Positions 1 through 10,902 of a DNA stretch of 64,000 nt are shown in pieces. The notes below the pieces were generated by a model. That model worked only from the letters and a program-made list of their open reading frames with translations. It had not been told where the DNA came from and searched no databases. The stretch comes from Euonymus europaeus (lineage: Eukaryota; Streptophyta; Magnoliopsida; Celastrales; Celastraceae): contig OY756958.1 of NCBI GenBank assembly GCA_963580455.1, positions 26,424,501 to 26,488,500 of the forward strand, in the 5' to 3' direction. Every line of letters begins with the position of its first letter. Position 1 is the first letter of the stretch. The position numbers and the translations under genes were made by a program.

Positions 1-419
1 CGACCCTTCGATCCCTAACCCGAGTTTATTTTGCAAGGTTTTATAGGTAGAGTTCATTTGAGAGTTACTCATCATCAATTCACCATATACAGATTTTCCC
101 TCCATAAATAGTGATTAGTGCAGCTGCTTGGCTCAGTACCCTGCCAGATATATATATACATAGATATATATATATATGTTATATTATATGTTTAGAGTTT
201 CTAGCAGGTTTTGTTTTTCGATTCTCTTTACCGTTCTATTTTGTTATCACGGTATTCCTCAGCCATAAATGAGACTTAAATAAAATTAATGAGATACCGT
301 TCTTTTTTATTAAAAAAAATAAAAATAAAAATAAATGATATGGAATGTGTGTTAAGGTTTAGCAATTGTAATATTTTTCCCATTTCCTTAACTGCAGGGT
401 TCCACTTTTATTATATAAA

Positions 420-740
420 AAGTCAAATCATATACTAATCAACATCAGCAAAACACGTTTCCCAATATAATCACATCAGCAAAACATAAATCGCTATACA
501 TTTTTTATCTTTCATATAAATAAAACATCTACTTTTTCATTTTTTCATTCATTCTCCAATAAAATTATATCAAAATCAATATTGGATCTCACATCTTAAT
601 TTCTTCACGAGTCATGTCACATACTCATCTACATGATTAAAACACATATCTCAACAAAACATATCAACAAAACATATATTCTAATACAGTCACATCAACT
701 AAAATACACATTTTCATATATTATCCATTCCCGATAACAC
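420..740 (-). repeat. Dispersed repeat, copy A
   Basis: Read on the minus strand, this segment matches 10165-10495 on the plus strand over about 300 bases. Shared blocks are a TTGATAT.ACTGTATT..ATATATGTTTT stretch, a GATCCAAT block and a TAATGAATGA block in the same order. It looks like a non-coding transposon remnant of unknown class; I saw no clear target duplication. Similarity was judged by eye. Confidence 0.55.
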
Positions 741-1279
741 ACCATTGTCTATCATTTTTAGCAAATGCTGGAATTTTTGACCTTTTAGCTGTTCCACTAG
801 TACTAGCAAAAGCTGCGCTGTGGAATTCAAATGTTATCAGTAAGTCAAAAGCGGAAAGTATGTTCGATCTTGACTGGGAAAAAAAACTAAACAACAAAAT
901 TTGACATACATACGAGATATCTGCGTGTGTGTGTGTATATATGTAAATGCGCGCGCTCTCGCATATATAACAAAATAGGAGTCCTTCCTGGCCCCAAGTG
1001 ATTTGAAGATTCTTGACCAAAATGCAAAATGGTGTCATATCATGTGTTTAAATTGTGGTTCTATAGCAACCTCAGAGCTTATAGTAAATTAATTTATAAA
1101 TATATTATTATATGATCAAATTTGGGTGTATGTATAAATATAATATGTATACATCGCCGGCTCAGTTTTTCTTACTGAAATACTGACATATAAGATTGGC
1201 TTTTAACACAGAATTTCTCTTTAATTTGACGTATGTATATGATCATTTTCATTAGCAATAGAACCTAAATTTGAAAATT

Positions 1280-1280
1280 A

Positions 1281-1322
<42 letters not shown>
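1280..1322. repeat. (AT)n(GT)n microsatellite
   Basis: An uninterrupted AT dinucleotide run of about 20 bases passes directly into a GT run of about 22 bases. This is a compound microsatellite and probably length-polymorphic. Confidence 0.95.
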
Positions 1323-1468
1323 CAAGATCAAGGTGTGCATATATAGGTATATTTATTAAGATTTGACTGACTTATATTATTTGACTTGTTTAGGTTCATC
1401 AATAATTGAAGCCCCCTCCTATCCATTTAACAAACAGAAAGAAAGAAGAAGAAGTTCAATATACACAC

Positions 1469-1471
<3 letters not shown>

Positions 1472-1532
<61 letters not shown>
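1472..1532. repeat. (TA)n(GA)n microsatellite
   Basis: A run of about 43 bases of alternating TA is followed by about 18 bases of GA repeat. It is a compound simple repeat in non-coding DNA. Confidence 0.95.
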
Positions 1533-4500
1533 TGGATAAATCATGATCAAGCAATATTTTGACGTGAGTGCATTGATCATATGTGCGTTTTTTTTAAAAT
1601 TATTTGGATTGCTATATAGATTGGTTAAAAAAAAGAAAAAAGAATATTATATGCCATGTCAAATTACCTAACAAATCACAGAAGATAAGAAATGTGTTCC
1701 ACGAGAATCAAGTAATTGCCAAATGTTTTTACGCTTAACCTGCCAAACCCTCTAAAAGCACCACCCACCTCTAAATTATTATAGGTATCATTTTTGACTT
1801 CCTTAATATTTATATGCATTCCAATAAAAATTATACACCTATATATATACATATATATATTGAGTATGAATTGCAACATAAAAATATGTTAAAAGAAAAA
1901 CAATTTGTACGTTGTATGCTTTGTGGCTTGTAGTATGTGAAGAGCGTCCAATATTGGTTAATCATGCTTTTATACATTTGTATATATAGGCAAACCTCAT
2001 TTTCGATTCTTAAAGCCTGTTAATAAAAATTGGATAGGACTCAACTTTATAACATGGTATTAAAGCATGTTGTTGAGATTGTAAACTGCATGTGTGCTTG
2101 GTATATAGAGGCAAGCCTTTCTTCATTTTGTAAGACATTTTTGGAAAAAATTGGATAGGGCTATTGTCGAAGAAGTTTGTTGTATGCATGAGTGGAGAAA
2201 ATGGGAAGAGAGCGAGACAAGAAGGTTAAGAGAGTCAACTTTGTGGTACATCACATTCATATGATTTGTTTTAAGGGTCAAACATCACATGCTTGTGAAA
2301 TGACTTGGTCTCATGAGTCGGTGGATTCAAGGCCAGAATAAAGCTCTGCTTGGCCCACCCAATTTGACCTTATTTAAACTCAAAAGCCCATAAAAGATAT
2401 GTATTCATAAAAGTCCACTGTAAAAATTCCCACCATCCTTGCAATATTTTGTGATGCAAAATATTTTTTAAATCTAAAATAGAAAAGGAAAATAATGACA
2501 TGGACTTACATCAACTGCTCCACAAACTAACTTCATTTTATTGATGACCTAAACTAAGTATTGGTCCTTCAAATTTTTATATTTCTTATAATGCCACTCC
2601 GCATCTCCTAATCATCACAAGTAATTAATCCTTAACAATGACGCAGAGAGTTCAACAAATTATTCAAAATCGAGTCCGTCGTTCAGGTCACAATAATAAT
2701 ACCAATGTTGGGTTTTGAAAATCACTGCCCAACCACATCATCAACCCCGTTGGGATTGAGAGGGACCTCTCATCCGCCATTTGCTCTATTCTGCAAGCAA
2801 ACTCCATTCTCGTCTCGCTTCACTCCATTCGGATCTTTCTAGGGTTTGGTATTCTCGTTCTCTTTTCATATTCGTATTTATGGTCATGTCTTAGAGATCA
2901 CTCTCATTGTTCGCGCGTAACCAATTCGTTTCTCTAACTACATGTGGTACTTTCTACAATTTGAACTCTACTTTCGGTTTTAGATTTCGTCTTTTTTTTT
3001 TTCCTCTTCTAATGGATTTGCCGATTCGGAATATGTATGTAGTGCACGGAATCTGAATTGCTGGAAATGATGATTTCGGGGCAATCACCTCTGGACAGGT
3101 ACCTTTTTTGGTTCAAAAATTCGTAATATCTTCTGATTTTATGGTAATGCCGGGTTAATTGATGTATTGTTTGTGCTAATTTGAATTCGATATGATGTGG
3201 ATTTAGCTGTGGATCTCGTTTGTTTTCTTTGAACTTCTGCATGTTAAATTTTGCGTGTCGAGAATGTGCTTAAGAATAAGTATGCAATCTTCTAATTTTC
3301 TATTTGTAGACGTTTATTGAAATAGCTTTCATTTGTTCTCTTATTCTGAGCCAAACAGTTCAATAGAAGAGATGAACGGGGCAACTGTAGTCTATCGAAG
3401 TTGTTGACACTAAATTTGGATAAAATTTAACTGGTTGCTAGTGAGTAAGCTATCCAAATGGAAATACATCCAACCCATTTTATTTCTGTAAACTGACATC
3501 TTAACCGGTTTCTGATTCAATGTCATTGGTTTGTGAATATACTTGCAATTTAATTGAGAACGATGATGAATTTCGGGAGTTTCAACTTTCAACTATTTTT
3601 TAAATAAAGTAACTTAAGCATCGCAGCTCCATGGCACTGTGTATAAACTATATGAACGTAATCTTAGTTGAATTTTTGAAGTGTAACGGCAAATATATTG
3701 GTTGCAATGATTTTTGTGTGTGTGAAGCTACTTAATTATAACAACGCTGTTGCACTGTGTAGGAACTTGCCTTCTTCTTTCTTTTCAATTTTATATGTTG
3801 ATAAGGAAACTAACAACATATAAAGTGTCTTCCCTTGCAAGTTAACTTAATGATTTTCATGTCTATGCCGTGTTTGAACTTTTCCCCTCATTGTTTCCAC
3901 TACTTACTCTTTTTTTTGAATGTATAAATTTGTACCTGATATGTATTCTAAAGCCTCCCTCTATTACATTCCAGGTGTCATTTTTGCTTGGGATTAGCCC
4001 GATTTTTATCGCATGGATATATTCAGAGTTATTAGAATACAAGAAAACTTCTCCTCCTTAAGTGTAAGTTTTTCCTCTTTCCCTGGACTGATGGGTGATC
4101 TTGTAAGGGATTGATTTGATTGAGACTTTGATGCATGGTGTGTTGTCCACTTGCTTATGCTTTCTGCTGTAAACTGATTAGAATATCAATTTAATTCCTT
4201 TTCCTTTTTTCTTTACTTTACGTTGAACTGATTAGTAATCGTCTCCTCATGAAAATCTGTAATAACATTCAGTGTTATGATTGTTCTCTTTTAGTCATAG
4301 AGCATTGAATCTTCCAATTATGTATTTACTCGACTGTTAAAGAGCTTAGTTTATGATATACATTGGAAAGTGACAGATAGGTACGCCTGATGCATAGTAC
4401 ATTAGAGCTTTATGATGCTAATTTAACTGATCTTTCTCGGTAAAAGTCATTCCGACAGTAATCTGGCTGACTTGGATAAGGACACCATAAAGGAAGATGA

Positions 4501-6484
4501 TCGAGCTGTTTTGCTTGAATTAGGCCTCTCAAAATCAGCATCTGCAAGGTTTCATGCTTATCAATCAAAGCAAACTTAATTAGGTTATTGGCCATATGAC
4601 ATAATGGATAAATTTCCGTTATCTTTATGTTCTTGAAATCAGTTCTTACCTTCTCCGTTTCATCATGCTTTAGGTTTCTGACCATGGATGACTCTTTCTT
4701 GCTGGAAAATCGCACAACTTTGAGAGCAATGTAAGTAATTATGTACTGTAGAAAGTGATAGACTACTGTGGCAGTGTGGCTGTACTTCATTTCTAATGAT
4801 AAATTACTTTACTATTTGAAATAGGTCTGAGTTTGAGGTGATTCTGGTATATTTCTTCATATGTGACATCACAAACATATTGGGACACTTGACCTAGGTA
4901 TTCTTAATTTCTTATTTCGCTCTTCATTTTGAGCTCTCTATGGTGACTCCTGCAGTTATATGTTGATTTCATTAGAAGTCCTCTCCTTCTCTGTTCTTGT
5001 TTAATCTTCTCAAATGAAATTTTGTTGTCAAGAACGATAGAATTCATACAGATGGACCTGTACGAGCTTGATTCCTTACCAGTTTACATTTTTGTTTTTG
5101 TTTAAAGTAACTTCACTAAATGGCTTATTCTCTGTCAACAAGTTTTGTAACCATGGTTTGCTGCCCCAAAAGCCGAAAGTACAAGGGACCAAAGTAATTT
5201 TCGTGTTTCACCAATTTTTCGCTTATGTTCCAACTTCCAACTAATTCATAACTTCTATGTTTATAGAACCATTTTTCTCCAAGTAATTTGGGGCACTAAA
5301 TTCAGTATTGCATTTGGAGTTATAAAAGTTTCTCGAATGGGCATAGGTGTTAATATGGATGATTTTTATTTTTCGTTGAACAGTGGGAGACAATCCATGC
5401 AGTGGACTCCAAATAATTGTCATTATGAATTATTAAAGCAGATGCCAAATTAATTGGGATTAAGGTCTTTGATGTTGTTGATGATTATTCTTTTTTTTTT
5501 TCTTTCTTGGTTAGACATACAATCGGGATCTTTTCCTCTTCCCTCTACTTTCTTCTGATCATAGTTTCAGCGATGACTTCCTTGAAGAAACATGGTGACA
5601 AGTCTTCATTCTCTGGAAAATCGATCATCTACCTTAACCGCCACCAGACTGATCACTGAGGAGTGGAAAGGATGGATGCAGGCAAGTGTTTCATGTTAAA
5701 GCTAGTGACTTGTCAAGAAATGATGCCTCTACTATTAGTCCCATAATAAGCTTTTATAATAATTTCCCAGTAACTTACTATCACCTCTTCTTAATTGTGC
5801 TTCCAGTGTTTACATCTGCTTGCAGAATTTCACTCAACAGCTTCGGAATTTCTCCTTGACTCTTATTGCGTAAGTTACTTTGACTTTTAAAGGAAAAATA
5901 TTAATCTACGAACTTTCATTTAATGAACTGAAACTGTTTTTCTTCAAGCTTTTTTTTAACAGTTTATCGTATTCTTAATGTATTCTCATGTCATATTTTT
6001 TCTTGCTTTAATTGCTTCTTTGTTATCCAGGTGGCTTGGAAACGTAACATTGGAGACGTATATTTCCCAGTTCCACATTTGGCTGAGATTTGTGAAACAA
6101 CATAATAACATATTTCTTCAAACTTTTGTCATGTTAGCTATGTCCATATTTTACTTCGTACCAGCACAGTGTTGAGTTTAATTGATTACTCATTGTCGTT
6201 TTCATTTCAGCTCTCTTAAACTCACATCTTCATTTGAGTTCCTTCCTACGTACTTTTCACAGAAGTATGTCAGTTATACCATCTCACAAACTTCTCTATG
6301 AATACGCTCGATAAATTCTTCTAAATTTTCTTCAGATTGTTAACTGTTCTAAATCTTACCTGTTGATTTCTAATTTAAAGAATAAAAAGATTATGACTTC
6401 CCATCAGTGACATCTTTACTATTTATAAAAGGAAAAAGAAGATGAAGAGATGATAAGACAACTCCATTGATTGTGCTGAGAGAT

Positions 6485-8384
6485 TGATAACTCTATTATT
6501 TATAGAGTTATTCGTGCTACTTTTGTTCTACATGAGTTAATTCGAGAGTGTTTTTAGGCATTTTAAGCACAAATGGAGGTTTAGTAGGTCATATTTCGTT
6601 TTAGTGAGTATTTTAATTATTTTGTGCTTTGAGTAGTTAGTTTGAGTCATTTATGACTTGTGCGTAAGGTCGTTTCGGTTGAATAAGCCATCATGACAAT
6701 TTTAGAAGAAAGAATGCCTTCTTCTTTACAAAAAATGAGTTTTTGGGTTTTAAACAACCACTTTGCATTTTAATGTGTGGTTTGAGGTTTCAATGCTTAA
6801 ACATGATTAAATATGCCACTTATGAGTTGTTTGAATGATTTTCATAGGTTTTGGATGAACCGGAACAAATTCGGGAATGAAAAGCGGAAATAGGAAGTGC
6901 TGTCAAAAGTGTGCTGATATGCAAATTCAGGAATGAAAAGCGGAAATAGGAAATGCTGTCAAAAGTGTGCTGATATGCAAATTCGGGAATGAAAAGCGGA
7001 AATAGGAAGTGCTGTCGAAAGTGTGCTGATATGCTGATATGAAGTTTGACGTGCTGACGCTTAAATAGCCGCTGCAGTTTGTATAAAACTCCGATTTCAT
7101 TGATTCTTTCGGCGTTGAAAACTAGACATTTCAAGCTTCACGTGGATATCAAGTATGTTAATTTTGAACGTCAGATAAAGAAGTTGTGAGTGTACAAAGT
7201 CAGCTGCAGAAGAGGGTCACGTCCAGTTTGAGTGTCCTTCACATTTATCCTTCTAACTTTTACTCCAATGCCCAGAAAAATGTGATTTAAGATTCATTGG
7301 AAAGCTAAGAGGGAGTTCTACAACTATTATGTTTTAAACTTTCTCAAATTCTGGCTTTAGAACACTGTAAAATGGTCATCTTTGCAGACCATAAAAGCTG
7401 GACAGATTATGCAGCAGCAGCAGGAGGGTATTTTTGGAATTTCAACTTCATCAAAGAGGGTATTTTAGACAAATTAAAAATATGTATGATGGAGGTCTCT
7501 GAGGAGAGAATATTATGTTAAAAACGTGCATAGGAGAAGACACAAAAAGAAGAGGCAGCAGCAGCGGCAGAAAACACAGAATAGGGAGAAAAATCGTTGG
7601 AACAAAGAAGAAGGCAATTGAGAGATTCGATTTGCTCTTACATTCATAGATGGATTGTAATTATTTTCTTCGCTTTGGTTCTATGTTTGACATCATTAAC
7701 TAATTCTTCTTACTAGAGCTTGATGTAGCCTAGTGGTTCTTGATTGAATTCAAAGTTTCAATAAATTCTTGACTTTTATTCATTGTTAAGTGTTCGGGAT
7801 TGTGCTTAATGCTTTTAAACATCTGGCCAATGTTTGATTGATTTATTTATCATTGTTTTGTCTGAAAGGAAGAACATGATATTGATTGTGTCATGAATGC
7901 CTTAAATTGAGTGGATGTCAGACATGAATTCATAATTTATGCAGTATTGTTATGGTTCTCCATTGATTTTAATGCGCCTCTGATTTCTTTAATCATGCTT
8001 GAAAGATATGATTGTTGATTAAGAGTAGTTTTGATATAGTCTGAAAAGGTGTGTCAAATAAATTAGGGAGAATCGACTGATAACAAGAATAATTGTCCAA
8101 GATTTATTAAACTGAGATTCAATTGAGATAGCTATGGTGAAATTATGTTGCTCTAGTGCTACTTAACCTTGATTCTTGTTTCACTTGCTTGTTGCTATTA
8201 GTTAATTTTTATTAATTCATTCTTCAATTATTCAAACTCAATTTCGTATCCAGGTACTGTTTGCAATTGGATTAGTAGTTTATAGTTGATTGAATTGAAT
8301 AGTCCTTGAGTGTTCGATATTTGGTCTTTGATCACTATATTACTTGTTTGCGATTTCGTGCGCTTGCGAATAATTTTCACAACA
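6485..8384 (+). mobile_element. Solo LTR, about 1.9 kb, with 5-bp target duplication
   Basis: The segment begins TGATAACTC and ends TTCACAACA, the TG...CA ends of an LTR. It is flanked by the direct duplication GAGAT at 6480-6484 and 8385-8389. The first 30 bases form a hairpin (TGATAACTC ... GAGTTATT), and the 3' end has the 'gcgatttcgtgcgcttgcga' type motif common at the ends of large plant Ty3/gypsy LTRs. No gag, pol or second LTR is present, so I read it as a solo LTR left by recombination. It sits in an intron of the RWA pseudogene. The gypsy assignment is inference. Confidence 0.8.
6869..7037 (+). repeat. Three tandem 56-bp units inside the solo LTR
   Basis: Units start at about 6869, 6925 and 6981, each beginning ATTC(G/A)GGAATGAAAAGCGG and ending in TGTGCTGATATG. 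The copies differ at only a few positions, so this is a recent tandem expansion within the LTR. Confidence 0.9.
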
Positions 8385-8975
8385 GAGATTTAAAAAATGG
8401 AAACTTTAAGGGGGTCTAGAGTCTAACCCCAGTTTTTTCTTCAAGATCCTCGAGTAATATGCCAGTTAAACTATTGATATTTGTATCTGCAGATCAAACA
8501 TGCTGAATGGACAGCCTAGGTGGCTTCTTTCTCTCATCCCTGAATATCCATTGCTGAACTTCATGCTCACAACTGCCATCTATATTCTGGTAAGAGAATG
8601 CTCTTTTGGCTCGTAAATATTAACATTATTAACTACTCTCATTGTATAAATTATGGCCATCTTGACTTGCTCGTGCAGGTATCTCATCATCTCTTTGAAC
8701 TAACCAATAGTCTAAAGACAACTTTCATGCCCACTAAAGACAACAGGCGACTGCTGTATAATTTTGTTGCTGGCGCTGCTATTTCCTTAATTTTGTATTG
8801 CATCTCTCTCATTCTGCTCCAGATCCCTCACTCACAAGTAAGTTCCGTACTGCTGCTTCCAAAATTATCTGAGGGATGGATAGCAATCTCTGTAGGATAA
8901 ATGGTATTTAAAAAAAAAAAAACCCTTATCTTACATATCATGATTTTTAAAATTAATTCTATTTCACAGGCCTGA

Positions 8976-10160
8976 AAAATCAATACCTGACAGTTATTGG
9001 AGGGGGTTTCCAGTTGGACTTGCACAGAAACGTAGAAGAGGGAAATAAGGGATGAAAGATACTGTTTGCAGTTCTAGCTCACAAAGAGAACCATTTTCAA
9101 GAGATTTGAGTGAAAGTGCTCTCAAATTCAAATATGCCTCTCATGCGAAAGTTGGAAGTCAAATGGCCTCTGCTAGTTGTGCAGCGGATCGACAGGGGAT
9201 GGGAGAAAGTTTTTTTGTAGTATTGTTGATCACGGTATGTAATTTCTTTTCCTTGGTTCAATCATTGAAGAAAATATGGGTACCATAGATAGATTTGTTG
9301 TATAGCATCGCGAAGAAAAGAAAATTGGAAAAAAAAATACTGATCCTCCAGTAATAGTGTAACTATAACTATTCATCGTTCATTTATCCTGTCAAGTGGT
9401 GTATAGAGAATCCCGTGTATTTGGTTTGTTGACTTCTATTTCCCAGGTGCAGAGATCAATTTCTCTCTCAATGTTTCATGGAAATATATTGTCTATTGTT
9501 CTTGCAGACATTGTGACTAGTGTGAGAAATTAATTATGTATTTTTGTGCACTCATTCTCAATCTTTCGTGTCGAGCCACCAAACTTCGACTCTCCAAGGC
9601 AAAAAAAAAAGTTTAAACCACTTCTGCATTCTCTCCTTCCATCCAATGTTTTTTATCGTGAAAAAAATTATTTTTAGTTCTGCAGCAATTCTAGCCATTC
9701 CATGGTAACAGGAATAACCTCTTGTATGCAACTGGAATGTTGTGCCTTCAATGCTTTCTTTTCTTTTTTCCTTAATGCACAAAAGTTTACTCCTTTCATT
9801 TAAATTCTCTAATCCTCCTCACCATCTCTTCCATACTTCTCATTTTTCAATCCGAAACCACGGACACTGATATTCAATTGAAAATTTTAGACCATTGACA
9901 AAATCAAGCATAGAGGGTTCTGTTTCATCACATCTAGAGATAATTACGCATCATTATGGCTTAGCTTCTTGCCGATCACAAGAACAATTAGCATGAAACA
10001 GATTACAAAGGAAGCAGACCAACGCTTGATGTTGAAGATCAATACACATCTGAATCTTTAATTAAACTAATGAAATAAGAACATACTAACCGGAATTGTT
10101 CGAATCCGATCACCGGAGATGGCAGCATGCAGGCTATGCGCCTCTAGAGCAAATGTAATG
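8976..10160. other. Non-coding, RWA pseudogene tail and spacer
   Basis: It includes the probable old 3' region of the RWA pseudogene to about 9300, then AT-rich spacer. I see no exon series and no RNA gene here. Confidence 0.5.
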
Positions 10161-10164
10161 GTAG

Positions 10165-10500
10165 TGTTTTAGGGGGAATTGATAATGTACAGAATGTGTA
10201 TTTTTGTTGATATAACTGTATTGAGATATATGTTTTGCTGATATAATTGTATTGATAGATGTGTTTTGGTGATCTTAATGAGTAAGTGACTTGAATTTTT
10301 ATAAATAATGTGGGATCCAATCAATCGATGTTGATTTTTGTGTAGTTTTGTTAGATAATGAATGAGACAATGAAAGAATTTGAATAATGATTTTGTATTA
10401 ATAAATGTATATTATTGATATGTCTGTATTAACAGATGTATTACGCTTATTTAATTCTATTGAGATATATGTTTTAATGTAATAAAAGAAAAATCAAATT
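10165..10500 (+). repeat. Dispersed repeat, copy B
   Basis: This is the inverse-orientation partner of the repeat at 420-740. It contains internal variations of GATATAACTGTATTGAGATA several times. It is non-coding and of unclassified transposon type, located about 400 bases upstream of the starch synthase 4 start codon. Confidence 0.55.
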
Positions 10501-10627
10501 GAAGAAATGAATGTTTTTTTATTGTTCCATTTGCCCTTTCACAAAAGATAGATTCCAAATTGCTTGTCCCCGCCGTTAAGCATCAGTTCTGTTTTCCTTT
10601 TTATTTTTTACTTCTATTTCGTTATAA

Positions 10628-10644
10628 CACGTGAGCATCACGTG
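10628..10644. promoter_or_regulatory. Two G-boxes (CACGTG) spaced one helical turn apart
   Basis: CACGTG occurs at 10628-10633 and again at 10639-10644, with starts 11 bases apart. G-boxes bind plant bZIP and bHLH (PIF/MYC) factors. The pair lies 260-275 bases upstream of the starch synthase 4 ATG, a sensible promoter position. A regulatory role is inferred. Confidence 0.5.
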
Positions 10645-10902
10645 TTTGGGCAATTGGCCTTCCGTTTTGCGTCACCGTTCGATCATGGTTTAGGATAAGG
10701 TTGTGATACAACAAATTGACATCTGATTGTCTTCTCTGTACTCGCCCGTACCATAGTAATCTCTCTATGTGCGAATTCTCATGCCAGAGCGAGCGATAAC
10801 AGAACTCCAGGCGAAGAAACCACAGGTTCTCCTTTATTCACTTTCACTCTCCTCCGAAAATTCGAAACCGAATACTACTCTCTGAATAATAGTGGCTGAG
10901 CA

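Larger units (their letters stand above)
1..3050. other. AT-rich intergenic stretch, no gene recognised
   Basis: No exon series or recognisable protein is visible on either strand. The stretch holds microsatellites near 1280-1322 and 1472-1532, one copy of a dispersed repeat at about 420-740, and a pyrimidine-rich stretch from about 2750 that probably is the old promoter and leader of the RWA pseudogene downstream. Short open frames here match nothing I know and have no coding character. Confidence 0.6.
3066..8975 (+). pseudogene. Decayed RWA (REDUCED WALL ACETYLATION) wall-polysaccharide O-acetylation gene
   Basis: RWA proteins are Golgi multi-pass membrane proteins (Cas1p-like) needed for acetylation of cell-wall polysaccharides. 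Exon-like pieces match the family in order: 3066-3098, 3975-4063 ([18 protein letters not shown]), 4447-4583, 4674-4730 (DDSFLLENR), 4825-about 4890, 5514-5681 ([16 protein letters not shown]), 5826-5869 (TQQLRNFSLTL), 6031-6087 (WLGNVTLETYISQFHIWL), 8493-8589, 8679-8837 and a final GCCTGA at 8970. Lesions seen: no in-frame start ATG, stop TAA at 4059-4061, frameshifts near 4553 and in 5514-5650 (including seven extra bases after NRHQT), a TAG near 4889, and AT instead of GT after 6087. About 240 central residues expected between 5681 and 5826 are absent; only 144 bases separate those pieces. A solo LTR fills the 6088-8492 intron. Family assignment is firm; loss of function is inferred. Confidence 0.85.

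Noticed and set aside
721..1038. 105-codon minus-strand frame near the window start
   Set aside because: Runs through TG/TA microsatellite-like sequence (IYIYTHTHA) and the dispersed repeat; no coding signature.
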